From JAJYLM01 sp964547905 (lineage in GTDB: Bacteria > JAMCPX01), in the NCBI GenBank assembly GCA_964547905.1, contig CAZJPN010000040.1, positions 62,001-126,000 on the forward strand: a stretch of 64,000 nucleotides of DNA, read 5' to 3'. Position 1 is the first letter of the stretch. Each line of letters begins with the position of its first letter. A model generated the notes under the pieces. That model was not told the DNA's origin. It saw only the letters and a list, made by a program, of their open reading frames with translations, and made no database searches. Positions 9,457-18,930 of the stretch are shown piece after piece. The position numbers and the translations under genes are program-made.

Positions 9457-10930
9457 TATAAAGGATGTCCATATACTTATTGTCGATGACGAGAATTCTA
9501 TAAGAGAACTCCTGCAAGAATATCTATCGCTTGAGGGATATAAAGTGGATGCTGCCAAAGATGGCAACGATGCTTATGAATATTTAAGGAAATCTTACTA
9601 TGATATCGTTCTTACGGATCTCGAGATGCCAGGGATGAACGGCATAGAACTGCTTAAAAAGGCAAACACACAGGGGCTTAACCACAAGTTTATTATACTG
9701 ACCGGTTTTGGTACTGTAGAAACAGCTATTATGGCTTTGAAGCTCGGGGCTGTTGATTATATTTTAAAGCCATTCAAGCTTGAGGAACTCGGATTAATCG
9801 TCAAAAAAGCCATTCAAAGGCGTAGGCTTGAGGAAGAGAATATACAATTGAAAGAAGCGTTGTCTCTTTATCAGATTAGCGAAGCAATGGTTTTGAATAA
9901 CAATGTAAGAACGGTGATAGAATTGATACTTGAAAAAGCCATGAATGAGCTCGATGCCGATATAGTTCTTATTTCTTTGAAAGAGACTATCTCATCGCCC
10001 AGGATAACGAGATTATTGAAATCCTCAGTGGATATTACCGCCGACGAGCTTGAGGCAATCCTTGATAAAGAAAAGGTTTTTAAACTTTTGCAAATGGAAC
10101 GGTACATACTGCTGAGTGGAGATCAGATAAAGGGCGTAAAAAAAGACAATAGCTTCAGCATAGATATTAAATCATACCTGTCTGTCGCAATAGGTCTTCT
10201 GAGCAGATTTTATGGCGCGTTCTGTGCAATCAGGATTAAAAAGGATATGCCTTTTACTGATGCACACAGAAAGCTTTCGACTATTTTCGCAGAAAGAATA
10301 ACATCCCTGCTTGAGGTGAAACGATCGGATGAGGGACTGCAGCTCGCAATCATAGAATCCATAGAATCGCTTGTAAAAGCCCTTGAGGCAAAAGAACCCT
10401 ATACAAAGGGCCATTCGGAAAGGGTTTCTATGTATGCGCATTTACTTGCGGGGAAGATGAATCTTGATACAAAGACAATTTTAAACATAACACAGGCAGG
10501 CAGGCTTCATGACATAGGAAAGATAGCCATACGTTATGATTCACTCACAAAAAAGGAAAATCTTACAAGAGAAGAGTATGAACAATTTAAATTGCACCCC
10601 GTTGTAGGCGCAAACATACTAAAACCTATGTCTTTTCTCTCGGACATCATACCTCTTATCTTATATCATCACGAAAGATATGACGGTAAAGGCTATCCTC
10701 ATGGAATTGCAGGGGAAAACATACCGTTTGGTGCAAGAATACTGGCTATATGTGATAGTTTTGATGTTATGACATCCGAAAGACCGTATAGGACTGCTCT
10801 TGCAAAAGAGCAGGTGATCCATGAGCTTAAGCAGAACAGTGGATCTCAGTTTGATCCATCGCTCGTTGGTAATATGCTTATTCTTTTGGAGGAAGGCCAA
10901 ATACCAATAAAAGACGAATTGGAAAGATAG
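9434..10930 (+). CDS. Response regulator with HD-GYP domain
   Basis: REC domain (residues about 12-130) with phosphoacceptor Asp62 in the VLTDLEMPG motif, a middle region (150-310) resembling a GAF-like sensor, and an HD-GYP domain. The HD pair is in GRLHDIGK (near 358) and the HHERYDGKGYP signature is near 411, so cyclic-di-GMP phosphodiesterase activity is expected from the family. Overlap with the kinase gene by 23 bases makes it the cognate partner. It probably lowers c-di-GMP, which could affect motility or pili; that link is inference. Confidence 0.92.
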   Translation: MMDIQKTDIKDVHILIVDDENSIRELLQEYLSLEGYKVDAAKDGNDAYEYLRKSYYDIVLTDLEMPGMNGIELLKKANTQGLNHKFIILTGFGTVETAIMALKLGAVDYILKPFKLEELGLIVKKAIQRRRLEEENIQLKEALSLYQISEAMVLNNNVRTVIELILEKAMNELDADIVLISLKETISSPRITRLLKSSVDITADELEAILDKEKVFKLLQMERYILLSGDQIKGVKKDNSFSIDIKSYLSVAIGLLSRFYGAFCAIRIKKDMPFTDAHRKLSTIFAERITSLLEVKRSDEGLQLAIIESIESLVKALEAKEPYTKGHSERVSMYAHLLAGKMNLDTKTILNITQAGRLHDIGKIAIRYDSLTKKENLTREEYEQFKLHPVVGANILKPMSFLSDIIPLILYHHERYDGKGYPHGIAGENIPFGARILAICDSFDVMTSERPYRTALAKEQVIHELKQNSGSQFDPSLVGNMLILLEEGQIPIKDELER

Positions 10931-10934
10931 CGCG

Positions 10935-11909
10935 ATGTCAGCGGGTATTATAATGCCGGAAAACCTCTTTATAGGGGAGTACACTGATAAAGACAATAGA
11001 ACAGGGGTAAGTGTTCTATATTTTAAAGGAGGTGCAGTTGCCGGTATCTATAAGTATGGTGGCGCAACGAGTACCAGACAGATAGATTCTCTCGAAGCAT
11101 CACACACCGTATCGAGGATAGATGCTATTACACTGGCAGGCGGCAGTGCATTTGGTCTGGATGCATGTTGCGGTGTTATGAGATGGCTTAAAGAACAGGA
11201 CAGGGGGACGGATGTACGAGGCATAAGAATTCCTATTGTTCCGGGTGCTGTTATTTTCGATCTAAGATTTTCAACCGGGATAACGCCCGATTGCAATATG
11301 GGATATTTAGCATGTGATACCTTATCAAAGGATGTTCACGAAGGTTCTTATGGCGCTGGTACAGGTGCAACTGTTGGGAAAATCAATGGGATGGATAATG
11401 CGATGAAAGCCGGCATAGGGACCGCGTATGTTAAATTACCGAGTGGTACTATTGTGTGGGTTTACGTCGTATTAAACGCTTTTGGTGATATCGTGGATAG
11501 AGAAAGAAGGATCATAGCAGGAGCACGAAAAGAAAAGACCTCCAAAGAATTTTTGGATACTTCAAATTTTATAATGGGTAATATCATAGATCAAACCACA
11601 ACCAATGTATCCGAGAACACCACTCTCTGTGTTGTCGTTACTGATGCATATTTTGATAAGTCCGCACTTAGTGCAATAGCAAAGATGGCTTCAGCCGGCG
11701 TTGCAAGATCGTTGTCTCCTGCCGGTGCAAGTTTTGACGGCGATGTGACCTTTGCGGTATCAACCGGCAATAAAAATGAATTTATAGATGTGGTTGGGGA
11801 TGTATCCTCGCATCTCTTAGAGGATGCCATAAAAAGTGCTGTAATACACGGAGATGGCTTTGGTATAATTCCATCCTACAGGGATATAAGAGCGGGGAAA
11901 ACACTTTGA
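10935..11909 (+). CDS. P1/DmpA-family (S58) aminopeptidase
   Basis: Self-processing N-terminal-nucleophile hydrolase of 324 residues. Family segments are LAGGSAFGLDA, the GAGTGATVGK block and, after the presumed autocleavage site near ENTT, the TLCVVVTDAYFDKS and SPAGASFDGDVTFAVSTG blocks. Members release N-terminal residues from short peptides or beta-peptides; the substrate here cannot be predicted. No signal peptide is visible, so it is cytoplasmic. It starts 4 bases after the response regulator stop and is probably co-transcribed. Confidence 0.88.
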   Translation: MSAGIIMPENLFIGEYTDKDNRTGVSVLYFKGGAVAGIYKYGGATSTRQIDSLEASHTVSRIDAITLAGGSAFGLDACCGVMRWLKEQDRGTDVRGIRIPIVPGAVIFDLRFSTGITPDCNMGYLACDTLSKDVHEGSYGAGTGATVGKINGMDNAMKAGIGTAYVKLPSGTIVWVYVVLNAFGDIVDRERRIIAGARKEKTSKEFLDTSNFIMGNIIDQTTTNVSENTTLCVVVTDAYFDKSALSAIAKMASAGVARSLSPAGASFDGDVTFAVSTGNKNEFIDVVGDVSSHLLEDAIKSAVIHGDGFGIIPSYRDIRAGKTL

Positions 11910-11937
11910 AGAAATTCAATCCGTTCAAATCGTTTAA

Positions 11938-12531
11938 ATGGTGTATAAGGGTAATTCAGGACTGACTATGTTGAAGGATAGAATAGACGCTTTAAGGTTG
12001 CTTTTAAAAGACGGTAACGAACAGGTTAGGCAGGCAGCCTCCCATGCTGTTGAGAAACTAAGTGTAAGAAACGAAATCAACAAATTTGAAGATGCATTAT
12101 CGAGCGATGATGTCATTGTTCGTTCTCGTGCGGTGTTCGGTCTCTCGAATGTTGATGACAGTAAGGCACTTGAGTACCTTGCAATGGCTGCTACTGATAA
12201 GGACGCCGGTATAAGAGCAAACGCCATTCGCATAATCGGTGAAAAAAAGGGTATAAAATATATCGACATTATTGAAAAACGCATATCTGACCCGGATCCT
12301 ACGGTAAAGGTAGAGGCGATAAAGGCTATAGGCGGTATGGGGAATGTTTCTTATCTTGCGCACCTTTTGCAGCTCCTCAAGGATCCAAATATAGCTATTG
12401 TAACAGCGGCAATCACTGCGATAGGCAGATTAAAAGATTCAAGGGCGGAGAAACCTCTCATGATTCTTTTATCACATCCTGCTGTCGAAGTCCGCAGTGC
12501 CTCTGCAGCAGCCCTTGCCGAGCTTGAATAG
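11938..12531 (+). CDS. HEAT-repeat protein
   Basis: A 197-residue protein made of about five to six HEAT/PBS-lyase-like helical repeats (for example blocks around residues 15-45, 47-75, 80-107, 110-138, 142-170 and 172-197), each with the VRxxAxxAL-type pattern. These form solenoids that bind proteins. The role is unknown. It follows the peptidase by 28 bases and is the last gene of the kinase operon, convergent with the ElyC-like gene 19 bases away. The start could be the ATG at 11938 or at 11968; neither has a strong ribosome site. Confidence 0.82.
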   Translation: MVYKGNSGLTMLKDRIDALRLLLKDGNEQVRQAASHAVEKLSVRNEINKFEDALSSDDVIVRSRAVFGLSNVDDSKALEYLAMAATDKDAGIRANAIRIIGEKKGIKYIDIIEKRISDPDPTVKVEAIKAIGGMGNVSYLAHLLQLLKDPNIAIVTAAITAIGRLKDSRAEKPLMILLSHPAVEVRSASAAALAELE

Positions 12532-12550
12532 AAATCAACACTTTTTTGGT

Positions 12551-13321
12551 TCACACCTTAACAAGCAGCTTGTAGTAAAACATGCCTACGTATTCGTGCA
12601 ATGCCCTGTACGTGTTTATTAATGCCTCCATGTCAGGCATATAATCCATAAAATTATAGCAAGTCCTGTTGGTCTTATAATCTGTGGGTGCAGGCAATAC
12701 ATTGGTTAAGCCGGCATGCTTGAATGCAAAAACAGCCCTTTTCATGTGATAGGCCGAGGTAATAAGTATAATCTTTTTGCACATGAGCTTTTCACATACA
12801 TTTTTTACGTCAATGGCATTTTCATAGGTGTTTCTGCTTTTTGTATCCGTATGTATATCCTTATCAGGTACACCCATTTGAAACAAATAGCGTTTCATAA
12901 CAGGAGCCTCGGGCTTCTGACATTTAAACCCTTTGCCGCTGCTTACTATTATTGGAAGCGGTTGTATCTTGTATAATCTAAAGGCATAAACGAGTCTGTG
13001 AAGTGCATCTCCGGTCGGCGAGCCTTCTCCTTCAAGATCAGGGGCATTGCTGTGTATCCCCCCTCCAAGCACAACATAAACATCATTGGCAGTTATAGCC
13101 TTTATATCAAGTTGCGGATAGGTGTTTTCAAGTGGTAGTATAAGCCTGTCTGCAATGGGTTCAAGACATGCTGCATAAATAAGGCCTGAAAATATTAACA
13201 TCAATATGCCTATGCCAATATGTTTTTTCCTGATAAGTATTATTGCCCATATAATGAGGATTGTGATGAACAAGCCCGGTGGCAAAAACCATGCAGTGAA
13301 CAGCTTTGATATTATAAACAT
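12551..13321 (-). CDS. YdcF/ElyC-family (DUF218) membrane protein
   Basis: Inner-membrane protein of 256 residues with two N-terminal transmembrane helices (about 12-30 and 35-55) and a Rossmann-like DUF218 domain. Motifs seen are VYVVLGGG, IVSSGKG, the SRNTYENA segment and LITSAYHMKRA. Family members (SanA, ElyC, YdcF) are linked to envelope or peptidoglycan integrity. It is the last gene of the lipoprotein/PqqD/B2 operon, 11 bases after the nucleotidyltransferase stop, which hints at an envelope role for that operon. Confidence 0.85.
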   Translation of the reverse strand: MFIISKLFTAWFLPPGLFITILIIWAIILIRKKHIGIGILMLIFSGLIYAACLEPIADRLILPLENTYPQLDIKAITANDVYVVLGGGIHSNAPDLEGEGSPTGDALHRLVYAFRLYKIQPLPIIVSSGKGFKCQKPEAPVMKRYLFQMGVPDKDIHTDTKSRNTYENAIDVKNVCEKLMCKKIILITSAYHMKRAVFAFKHAGLTNVLPAPTDYKTNRTCYNFMDYMPDMEALINTYRALHEYVGMFYYKLLVKV

Positions 13322-13332
13322 ATAACCTCCTT

Positions 13333-14508
13333 TTAAGGTCTATTTTGGGCTTTCATTTTAATATAAAACAACGGTAACACGATCGCATAAACAATAGCAA
13401 CAACAAGAAGCCATAGAGCCATCCCGGGCCTTTTTAATATGCCGCGATGTTTTTTGGCTTTATAAAAAATGGATACCTCGTAGTCCGTAAAACGGAAGAT
13501 ACGTAAAAGCCAAAATTTTATGTTTGAGGTTAATGCAGTCGCAACTCTCAGTGTAGCATCCGATAGCCTTGATGACAGTTGTATGGGTATATATTTCATA
13601 ACAACGCTGTTTGTCCAGTAAAGGTATGCATGTGTAATTTTAGTTACCCTGTTTATATCCGAAGGTTCAAATGCCGTATTTATCAAAGGCAGTAGCAGTC
13701 CTGTGGCATGTGCAGAAGCAATGTAAGGAAGGATTTTTTCGGGCATAAGATTGTGGTAAGATACCATATACCGCAGATCTACGATGTCCCTTAATCTGAA
13801 TGAAAAATTGTGGTGAATTGCAATGTGATAAAGTCCATAGATGAATGCTCTGTAGGGATCGAGTAGAAGAAATGATGTGTTATCCCAGTTTACGGTGTGT
13901 GTATCTTCAAATGGATTGAGGTTTGCAAACTCTATAAATCTGTCATCAAACAATCGTGTGTGAGCCTCGAGGGAGAGGATATTGTCGTCCGACTGGTAAG
14001 GCATTATATGGGATTTGATACTGTAAAGCCAATTTTGATTCGTATCCTTGAACAATGGATGCATGTTGTTGTGTTCCATAAGTTCTTTGATCCTATCGGT
14101 GTGCTGCTGATGAACAAGTATGTCTATATCAGCCATGGGTCTTAGCCCTATTTCGTTATAAACAGTTATAGCCAATCCTGCACCCTTGAGCAGTATTATC
14201 TGTATGCCTTCTTCTTCCGCCTGCCTCTTTAACAGCTTAAGCTGCTTGAGTAATAAAACATTGCGTGCGGTGTTTTTCATATAGCTGTCTTTCAGCCGGG
14301 GCAGTATTTCATTATACTCGGGCATGTTGAATGGTTTGAGATGGTAATAAAAAAGCGGGGAAAGAAACTCTCTTGCTGCAAGCCTGGATATCTTTTCCGG
14401 CGCTATTTTTTCGAATTTTTGTTTGAGAAACTTTATGCGTTCCGGAGATTTAACCGGGGAGCATAAGTCAAACAAAAGTTTTCTTAATGGATCGAATAGT
14501 TCTGTCAT
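13333..14508 (-). CDS. Nucleotidyltransferase-family protein (NTP_transf_5-like)
   Basis: A 391-residue protein with the fold signature LLKGAGLAITVY (KGAG at 108-111) and RPMADIDILV, where Asp127 and Asp129 form the metal-binding DxD pair. It ends with a hydrophobic segment near residues 365-385 that could anchor it in the membrane. This family occurs next to PqqD-like and B2 proteins in lasso-peptide-like and polysaccharide clusters, where its substrate is mostly unknown. It overlaps the B2 gene by 4 bases (ATGA), so translation is coupled. Confidence 0.82.
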   Translation of the reverse strand: MTELFDPLRKLLFDLCSPVKSPERIKFLKQKFEKIAPEKISRLAAREFLSPLFYYHLKPFNMPEYNEILPRLKDSYMKNTARNVLLLKQLKLLKRQAEEEGIQIILLKGAGLAITVYNEIGLRPMADIDILVHQQHTDRIKELMEHNNMHPLFKDTNQNWLYSIKSHIMPYQSDDNILSLEAHTRLFDDRFIEFANLNPFEDTHTVNWDNTSFLLLDPYRAFIYGLYHIAIHHNFSFRLRDIVDLRYMVSYHNLMPEKILPYIASAHATGLLLPLINTAFEPSDINRVTKITHAYLYWTNSVVMKYIPIQLSSRLSDATLRVATALTSNIKFWLLRIFRFTDYEVSIFYKAKKHRGILKRPGMALWLLVVAIVYAIVLPLFYIKMKAQNRP

Positions 14509-14930
14509 GGATAATGAAATGTTATATAATGTTCATCCGCAACATCTTGCTTATCATCAAATATCTTACCGTCAATTGTAACCCAGCTATGCCCTGTTAT
14601 TGAAGACTTACGTATAGCATCTTTTCTTATACCGGTGTATATAGCTACATTGTATCCGGCAGATTTTAGAAATTTATAGAGTAAAAGTGTTCTGTTCCAG
14701 CAATGCTGTGGTATTAACAAGCCCTTGAGACCAATCCAGGTATGAACATAATTCCTTATTATTTTTCTGTCGCAGGGATACCGGTTTTTATACTGTGATA
14801 GTGTATGGAACAGCTCCTTTAACCCATACTTTTTTTCGATGCGAGGCATATAAAAAGTATAAAATCCTATTCTGATAAACAAGACCGCCTTGTTTATTAC
14901 TGTACAGGTAATAGTATGCCTTTCTGCCAT
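14505..14930 (-). CDS. Lasso-peptide B2-like transglutaminase-fold protease
   Basis: A 141-residue protein of the Transglut_core3 type. Cys77 in QHCWNRTLLL, His114 in GHSWVTIDG and an Asp in the 120s form the expected cysteine-protease triad. In lasso peptide systems the B2 protein removes the leader peptide, guided by a PqqD-like B1 protein. A B1-like gene is two genes upstream, but no asparagine-synthetase-like macrocyclase and no obvious precursor peptide are in the operon. The substrate is therefore unknown. It overlaps the TolB-like gene by 34 bases. Confidence 0.82.
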   Translation of the reverse strand: MAERHTITCTVINKAVLFIRIGFYTFYMPRIEKKYGLKELFHTLSQYKNRYPCDRKIIRNYVHTWIGLKGLLIPQHCWNRTLLLYKFLKSAGYNVAIYTGIRKDAIRKSSITGHSWVTIDGKIFDDKQDVADEHYITFHYP

Positions 14931-15883
14931 GTGGGCTGGTCATTTAGGTGAACATCATTGGTTATGTCGATATTGAAAGTAGTGTAGCCGTTTGCGCTCA
15001 TTAAAAATATCCTCTCATTGCCATACTGTGTGGATACATAGGCAATATAATTTCCGTCAGGAGAGAATGCAGGGTCAAATGCATCAAAATTAGGGTTTGA
15101 TAATCCCTTTGCCGGGGCGCTGCAATCAACAGGCATAGAGAATACCTGTAGGTGACTGGTTGTGGTTGTTGGTGAGGCTGCAAGAAAAACTATTGTTTTA
15201 CCATCAGGTGACCAGGAAATGGGCGGGACTATGTTTGATGTGCTGCAGAGACTTTGCCTGTTAGACCCATCAGGGGATATGGTATAAATGCTCATTGGTG
15301 GTTCGCTGCTTGGTATTGGACTGGCACCGGGAAAAGGATCATGGATGTATGCAATTGTCTTATCGTCGGGTGAAAATTTGCCGCAGCATGCACCTGAGCC
15401 GTCATCGGTGGTGATTTGTATAAAAGAACCTGTTGTTGTATTCGTGATATATAATTGCCTCTCATAACCGATTGCCTGTGTATAAGTTATGCTGCTGCAA
15501 TCATGATTATAATCAGGGGCATCCAAGTCTGCATTCGGTGTATTGGTAAGCTGTATGAGGTTGTTCCCGGTAATGGACATTGTGTATATTTGAAACCTGC
15601 CGGTCCTGTTGGAAGAAAATGCGATGTTGTCTTTGCATGCAGTCGGGTATGTGTCAAAGCACTGATTTAATACACAATCACTGGATGGATCGCTGAGCCT
15701 TGTTACTGCTGAGCCATCCTCTTTCATAGAGTATATGCTGTAATCTCCGTCTCTGGAAGACACAAACACTATCAATGGTTGTTGATTTAATGTATCCTGA
15801 TATGATTGTCTTGAGCATGCAGGTAAAATGGTCGCTACCGTAAAGAGAAATACAAGCAGAGGTAGATACAGTCTATTTTTCAT
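14897..15883 (-). CDS. TolB-like beta-propeller lipoprotein
   Basis: A 328-residue exported protein with a lipoprotein signal (LPAC, Cys23) and repeated WD40/PD40-type blades, each with an S-x-D-G or SPDGKTI-type motif (residues about 37-65, 80-110, 165-185, 222-245 and 268-295). It has several extra cysteines (for example the CVLNQC and ACCG segments), suggesting disulfides in the periplasm or outside. It probably binds protein or polysaccharide. It sits between the PqqD-like and B2-like genes and overlaps both (11 and 34 bases), an unusual position for a lipoprotein. Confidence 0.85.
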   Translation of the reverse strand: MKNRLYLPLLVFLFTVATILPACSRQSYQDTLNQQPLIVFVSSRDGDYSIYSMKEDGSAVTRLSDPSSDCVLNQCFDTYPTACKDNIAFSSNRTGRFQIYTMSITGNNLIQLTNTPNADLDAPDYNHDCSSITYTQAIGYERQLYITNTTTGSFIQITTDDGSGACCGKFSPDDKTIAYIHDPFPGASPIPSSEPPMSIYTISPDGSNRQSLCSTSNIVPPISWSPDGKTIVFLAASPTTTTSHLQVFSMPVDCSAPAKGLSNPNFDAFDPAFSPDGNYIAYVSTQYGNERIFLMSANGYTTFNIDITNDVHLNDQPTWQKGILLPVQ

Positions 15884-16145
15884 TTTTCTCTATTATGCTA
15901 AGGGATAACAACCTTTCTATTATATTATTTACACTGCTATTTGCCTTGTCCTGATCTACCTCGTAAGCAGACATAATTTTTTCTATAATCTTATCTTGAT
16001 TAAGGTTTGATTCAATACTCTTAAAGATTGCAAGTCCTGTTTCATTGAGGGAATAGTACCTCTTGTTCCGCATATCAAGCAGTATTGCTTCGTTGTTGTC
16101 AAGCTCTGTAACTATTATGTCTTCAGGAATTTTGTATGTTGTCAT
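15873..16145 (-). CDS. PqqD-like peptide-recognition protein
   Basis: A 90-residue protein of the PqqD/RRE fold: an N-terminal beta-strand part (residues 8-32, with ILLDMRNKRYYSLNETG) and a three-helix C-terminal half. RRE proteins bind leader peptides and pass them to modifying enzymes; stand-alone copies pair with B2 proteases in lasso systems. The stop overlaps the TolB-like start by 11 bases. It starts 40 bases after the large lipoprotein gene, making that protein a candidate partner, which is inference. Confidence 0.85.
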   Translation of the reverse strand: MTTYKIPEDIIVTELDNNEAILLDMRNKRYYSLNETGLAIFKSIESNLNQDKIIEKIMSAYEVDQDKANSSVNNIIERLLSLSIIEKNEK

Positions 16146-16185
16146 AAAATAAAAAGTGGCGATTAGTCTCCCCCTTAAAGATTTT

Positions 16186-18813
16186 TTATAGCCCTAAGTT
16201 GTTAAGGTTAACGGTTCCATTTACCACACCAATTAATAAGTTTACTATATTCACGTACTGGTTCATCTGTGCATTGGTCATATTAACGGTCGAATAGGTT
16301 ACGGTGTCACATGGTGCGGATGGATTATATGTTATACCAAGGTAGTTTTGGTATTTGCTGCACCAATTGAACTGTCCCACTGTCAGAAGACCTCCGAATG
16401 TTGGATCCGGGAAGAACATATAAGAGTCGTTGGGTAATGCAACTGCAATGGAATCGATGGCATTTGTAACAAGCAAGCTTTGGACGGTTGAGGCTGTTGT
16501 TGGTGTGATCGTGGCAATAAGTTGGTAAAAAAGGCTTTCAGACATATTGATCGTTATTGGTTCCGGCTTATCGACAACAGCACTGCCTGGCCAGTAATGA
16601 TATCTCGGAAAAAATGGAGTGGAGTCTGGTGATATTACGGGGCCAAATGGTGTTACCACCCCCAAATTTATTCCACTGAGAGAAATATATATTCCACCAT
16701 ACATCAAAGAATATAAAGAGCCGTCCCATATATCAGGTATGCCATTTTTTTCTCCACAAACACCATCCCCTATATATGGTGGTGTATTCGGAATAGGCCA
16801 TGAAAGAGACGCAGGGAGAGGCAGACCTATCGAAGGCAATGGATTTAAGGTATTGCATGTAATATCATCACCATAAGGATCCGGATTATTTATTGGGTCG
16901 TAATTCCGTTCAAGATTATCCGCAACCCTGTCTGTACCTGTATCGCTGTATGCAGTAATTGTTTCACCGGACCAGCTTAATGCTGAAGGATTAGTAGTGG
17001 TAAACGATGGAAATGCCTGCTCCTCGTCGTACTGTTCTATGATATCGCCTGCCTTGTGGTATTTGCCATCGCCATAAATATTTACAAAACACGGTTGATT
17101 GGATTGACCGCTATTGCATACGGATGTACCTGCATTCCATTTTCTATAATTGCCGGTTGGGTCGGAGTACCATTCACCGGCATATCCTGCAGTAAAAGGA
17201 CTACCGACACAATTATCGCATGTGCCGTTTACAAGGCTTGCTGTTGATGTCCAGTATCCAGCCCCACTGTTGTATGTTGGATCCGGTATATGCACAAAGC
17301 CGTCTGCAAAAGGCTCTGGAGCTACATAAGTGCTTGTTCCCACAAGTGGTGTTGTGGACTGGTAAGAAAGAGGCGCAAGTGCCTTCAGATCACCGGGAGG
17401 ATTATTAAAGAATGCACCAAGGTCTATGGAAGGCAACGTTGGCATTGATGTGTATGCGTCGCCGGTAGTAGCTACAAGTGTAGGCAACAAACCAACTAAT
17501 GCCCCAAGAGCATTACTACCCGATCCTAAACTGGTAAGCAAAGGCGTTAACACAGGAAGTAATCTCGGCACAAGTGCCGGTATTGCAGGCATAATATCAA
17601 GAGGATACTGACCAGTAGTATCCGTTATACTTGCATGCAGTGCATTTGAAACGGATTGTAAATCCGTCAGATAGATCAGAGTGGATATGGCGGGTAAGGT
17701 GATGGTAATACTTGCACTAATAGGGATAGGAAGTCCGCCCGGAACACCGTTGACAAATAAAAGATTACTTATCAATTGACCTGCTTGTTTTTGATCCATA
17801 CCGCTGAGTGCAGAAATTATACCACTGATAGTGCTATTAGACGCGAGACTCGGACTTATGGCCGGTAATAACTTTAGTACAACGACAATCAACTGCCCCA
17901 ATACCTCGGATCCCCATGGCTCGCCAGGGTCGTATTTGCCACTATCGTTTTGATCCACATAGTACATAAATCCATGGGCTGAACTGTCGCCGGTTCTTGC
18001 CATGATTGCGCTCATGCTGTTTGAAAAATTCTTAGCTGCATCGGCGAGAATAGGCTCTGCCTCAGAGATTGTCTGTGCCCCGTTTGACGTCAGTGTACCG
18101 AAATTGGGATCTGTTAATGGGTTGGGCATTGTACAGCCTGTTTGTGTTAATCCCATCAATAGATTGACGACTTCATTCAACACACCGTTGTATGCGAATA
18201 ATAACTTAGCACCGCCCTGAACTGTTTCCAATACACTTAACATGCCATCCACTTCACCAAGGTCATACGCACCTGACATATCAATGGTAAAACTTTGGCC
18301 GGACAGAGATTTACTGATCATGCCCATATCGGGAAGGATGACCAATGCCGCTGTATTGATGCTAAAAGAGAAACCCGTAAAAGTGCTCACAGCTTGCAGA
18401 TGGGCAACTATAGGGGAAAGCATGTTGTCTATAATGGGCTCTAAAAGTGTTTGATATGGTGACAGGTCAATTGGCTGGCATGAACCTGATGTCGAACCAA
18501 GTATATTTGTTGAACTGAGTAAACTTGAAATAGTAGCAAGTCCATTCCACGTACCAATCATTGCTAAGCCGAAGTTTGCATGCGAATATATAAAATTATA
18601 GTTTGGATCACCGTTGCTAAGATTATTAAGAGCATCCGCATACAAAGATTGTGCCTGTCCTCGTGAACTGCTGCTATCCAACCCCCCGTTCATGATAATC
18701 TTGTCTGCGCTGAGTGTGTTTTGATATGGATCTACCTTGCTTGTTGAACACTGGGAGAGAAAAAGACTTAAAATTGCAATCAGGGTAAACAAGCCAAAAC
18801 CCTTTTTTCTCAT
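16186..18813 (-). CDS. Large putative surface lipoprotein
   Basis: An 875-residue exported protein with an N-terminal signal ending LFLSQC (Cys22); Gln at -1 is atypical for a lipobox. Residues 60-470 are hydrophobic-helical with Gly/Ser/Leu-rich stretches. Residues 480-700 are rich in Asp, Asn, Gly, Tyr and Cys and hold calcium-loop-like segments (DQNDSGKYDPGE near 290, and NPDPYGDD and DGVCGEKNG in the later half). I do not recognise the family. A GGAGGT ribosome site and a good promoter lie upstream; it is the first gene of a six-gene operon. Confidence 0.75.
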   Translation of the reverse strand: MRKKGFGLFTLIAILSLFLSQCSTSKVDPYQNTLSADKIIMNGGLDSSSSRGQAQSLYADALNNLSNGDPNYNFIYSHANFGLAMIGTWNGLATISSLLSSTNILGSTSGSCQPIDLSPYQTLLEPIIDNMLSPIVAHLQAVSTFTGFSFSINTAALVILPDMGMISKSLSGQSFTIDMSGAYDLGEVDGMLSVLETVQGGAKLLFAYNGVLNEVVNLLMGLTQTGCTMPNPLTDPNFGTLTSNGAQTISEAEPILADAAKNFSNSMSAIMARTGDSSAHGFMYYVDQNDSGKYDPGEPWGSEVLGQLIVVVLKLLPAISPSLASNSTISGIISALSGMDQKQAGQLISNLLFVNGVPGGLPIPISASITITLPAISTLIYLTDLQSVSNALHASITDTTGQYPLDIMPAIPALVPRLLPVLTPLLTSLGSGSNALGALVGLLPTLVATTGDAYTSMPTLPSIDLGAFFNNPPGDLKALAPLSYQSTTPLVGTSTYVAPEPFADGFVHIPDPTYNSGAGYWTSTASLVNGTCDNCVGSPFTAGYAGEWYSDPTGNYRKWNAGTSVCNSGQSNQPCFVNIYGDGKYHKAGDIIEQYDEEQAFPSFTTTNPSALSWSGETITAYSDTGTDRVADNLERNYDPINNPDPYGDDITCNTLNPLPSIGLPLPASLSWPIPNTPPYIGDGVCGEKNGIPDIWDGSLYSLMYGGIYISLSGINLGVVTPFGPVISPDSTPFFPRYHYWPGSAVVDKPEPITINMSESLFYQLIATITPTTASTVQSLLVTNAIDSIAVALPNDSYMFFPDPTFGGLLTVGQFNWCSKYQNYLGITYNPSAPCDTVTYSTVNMTNAQMNQYVNIVNLLIGVVNGTVNLNNLGL

Positions 18814-18834
18814 AAATTACCTCCGTTTTTATGT

Positions 18835-18863
18835 TTGATAGTTTAGTTTGTAAAAATAGTCAA
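18835..18863 (-). promoter_or_regulatory. Promoter of the lipoprotein/PqqD/B2 operon
   Basis: On the minus strand TTGACT (18858-18863), 17-base spacer, TATCAA (18835-18840), about 20 bases upstream of the ATG at 18813, which is preceded by GGAGGT. Confidence 0.55.
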
Positions 18864-18930
18864 GTTTTAAATGTATACCATCTTAAAAGAAGAAATTCAA
18901 GATTAAATATTAAAAATTCAGATTTAAAAT

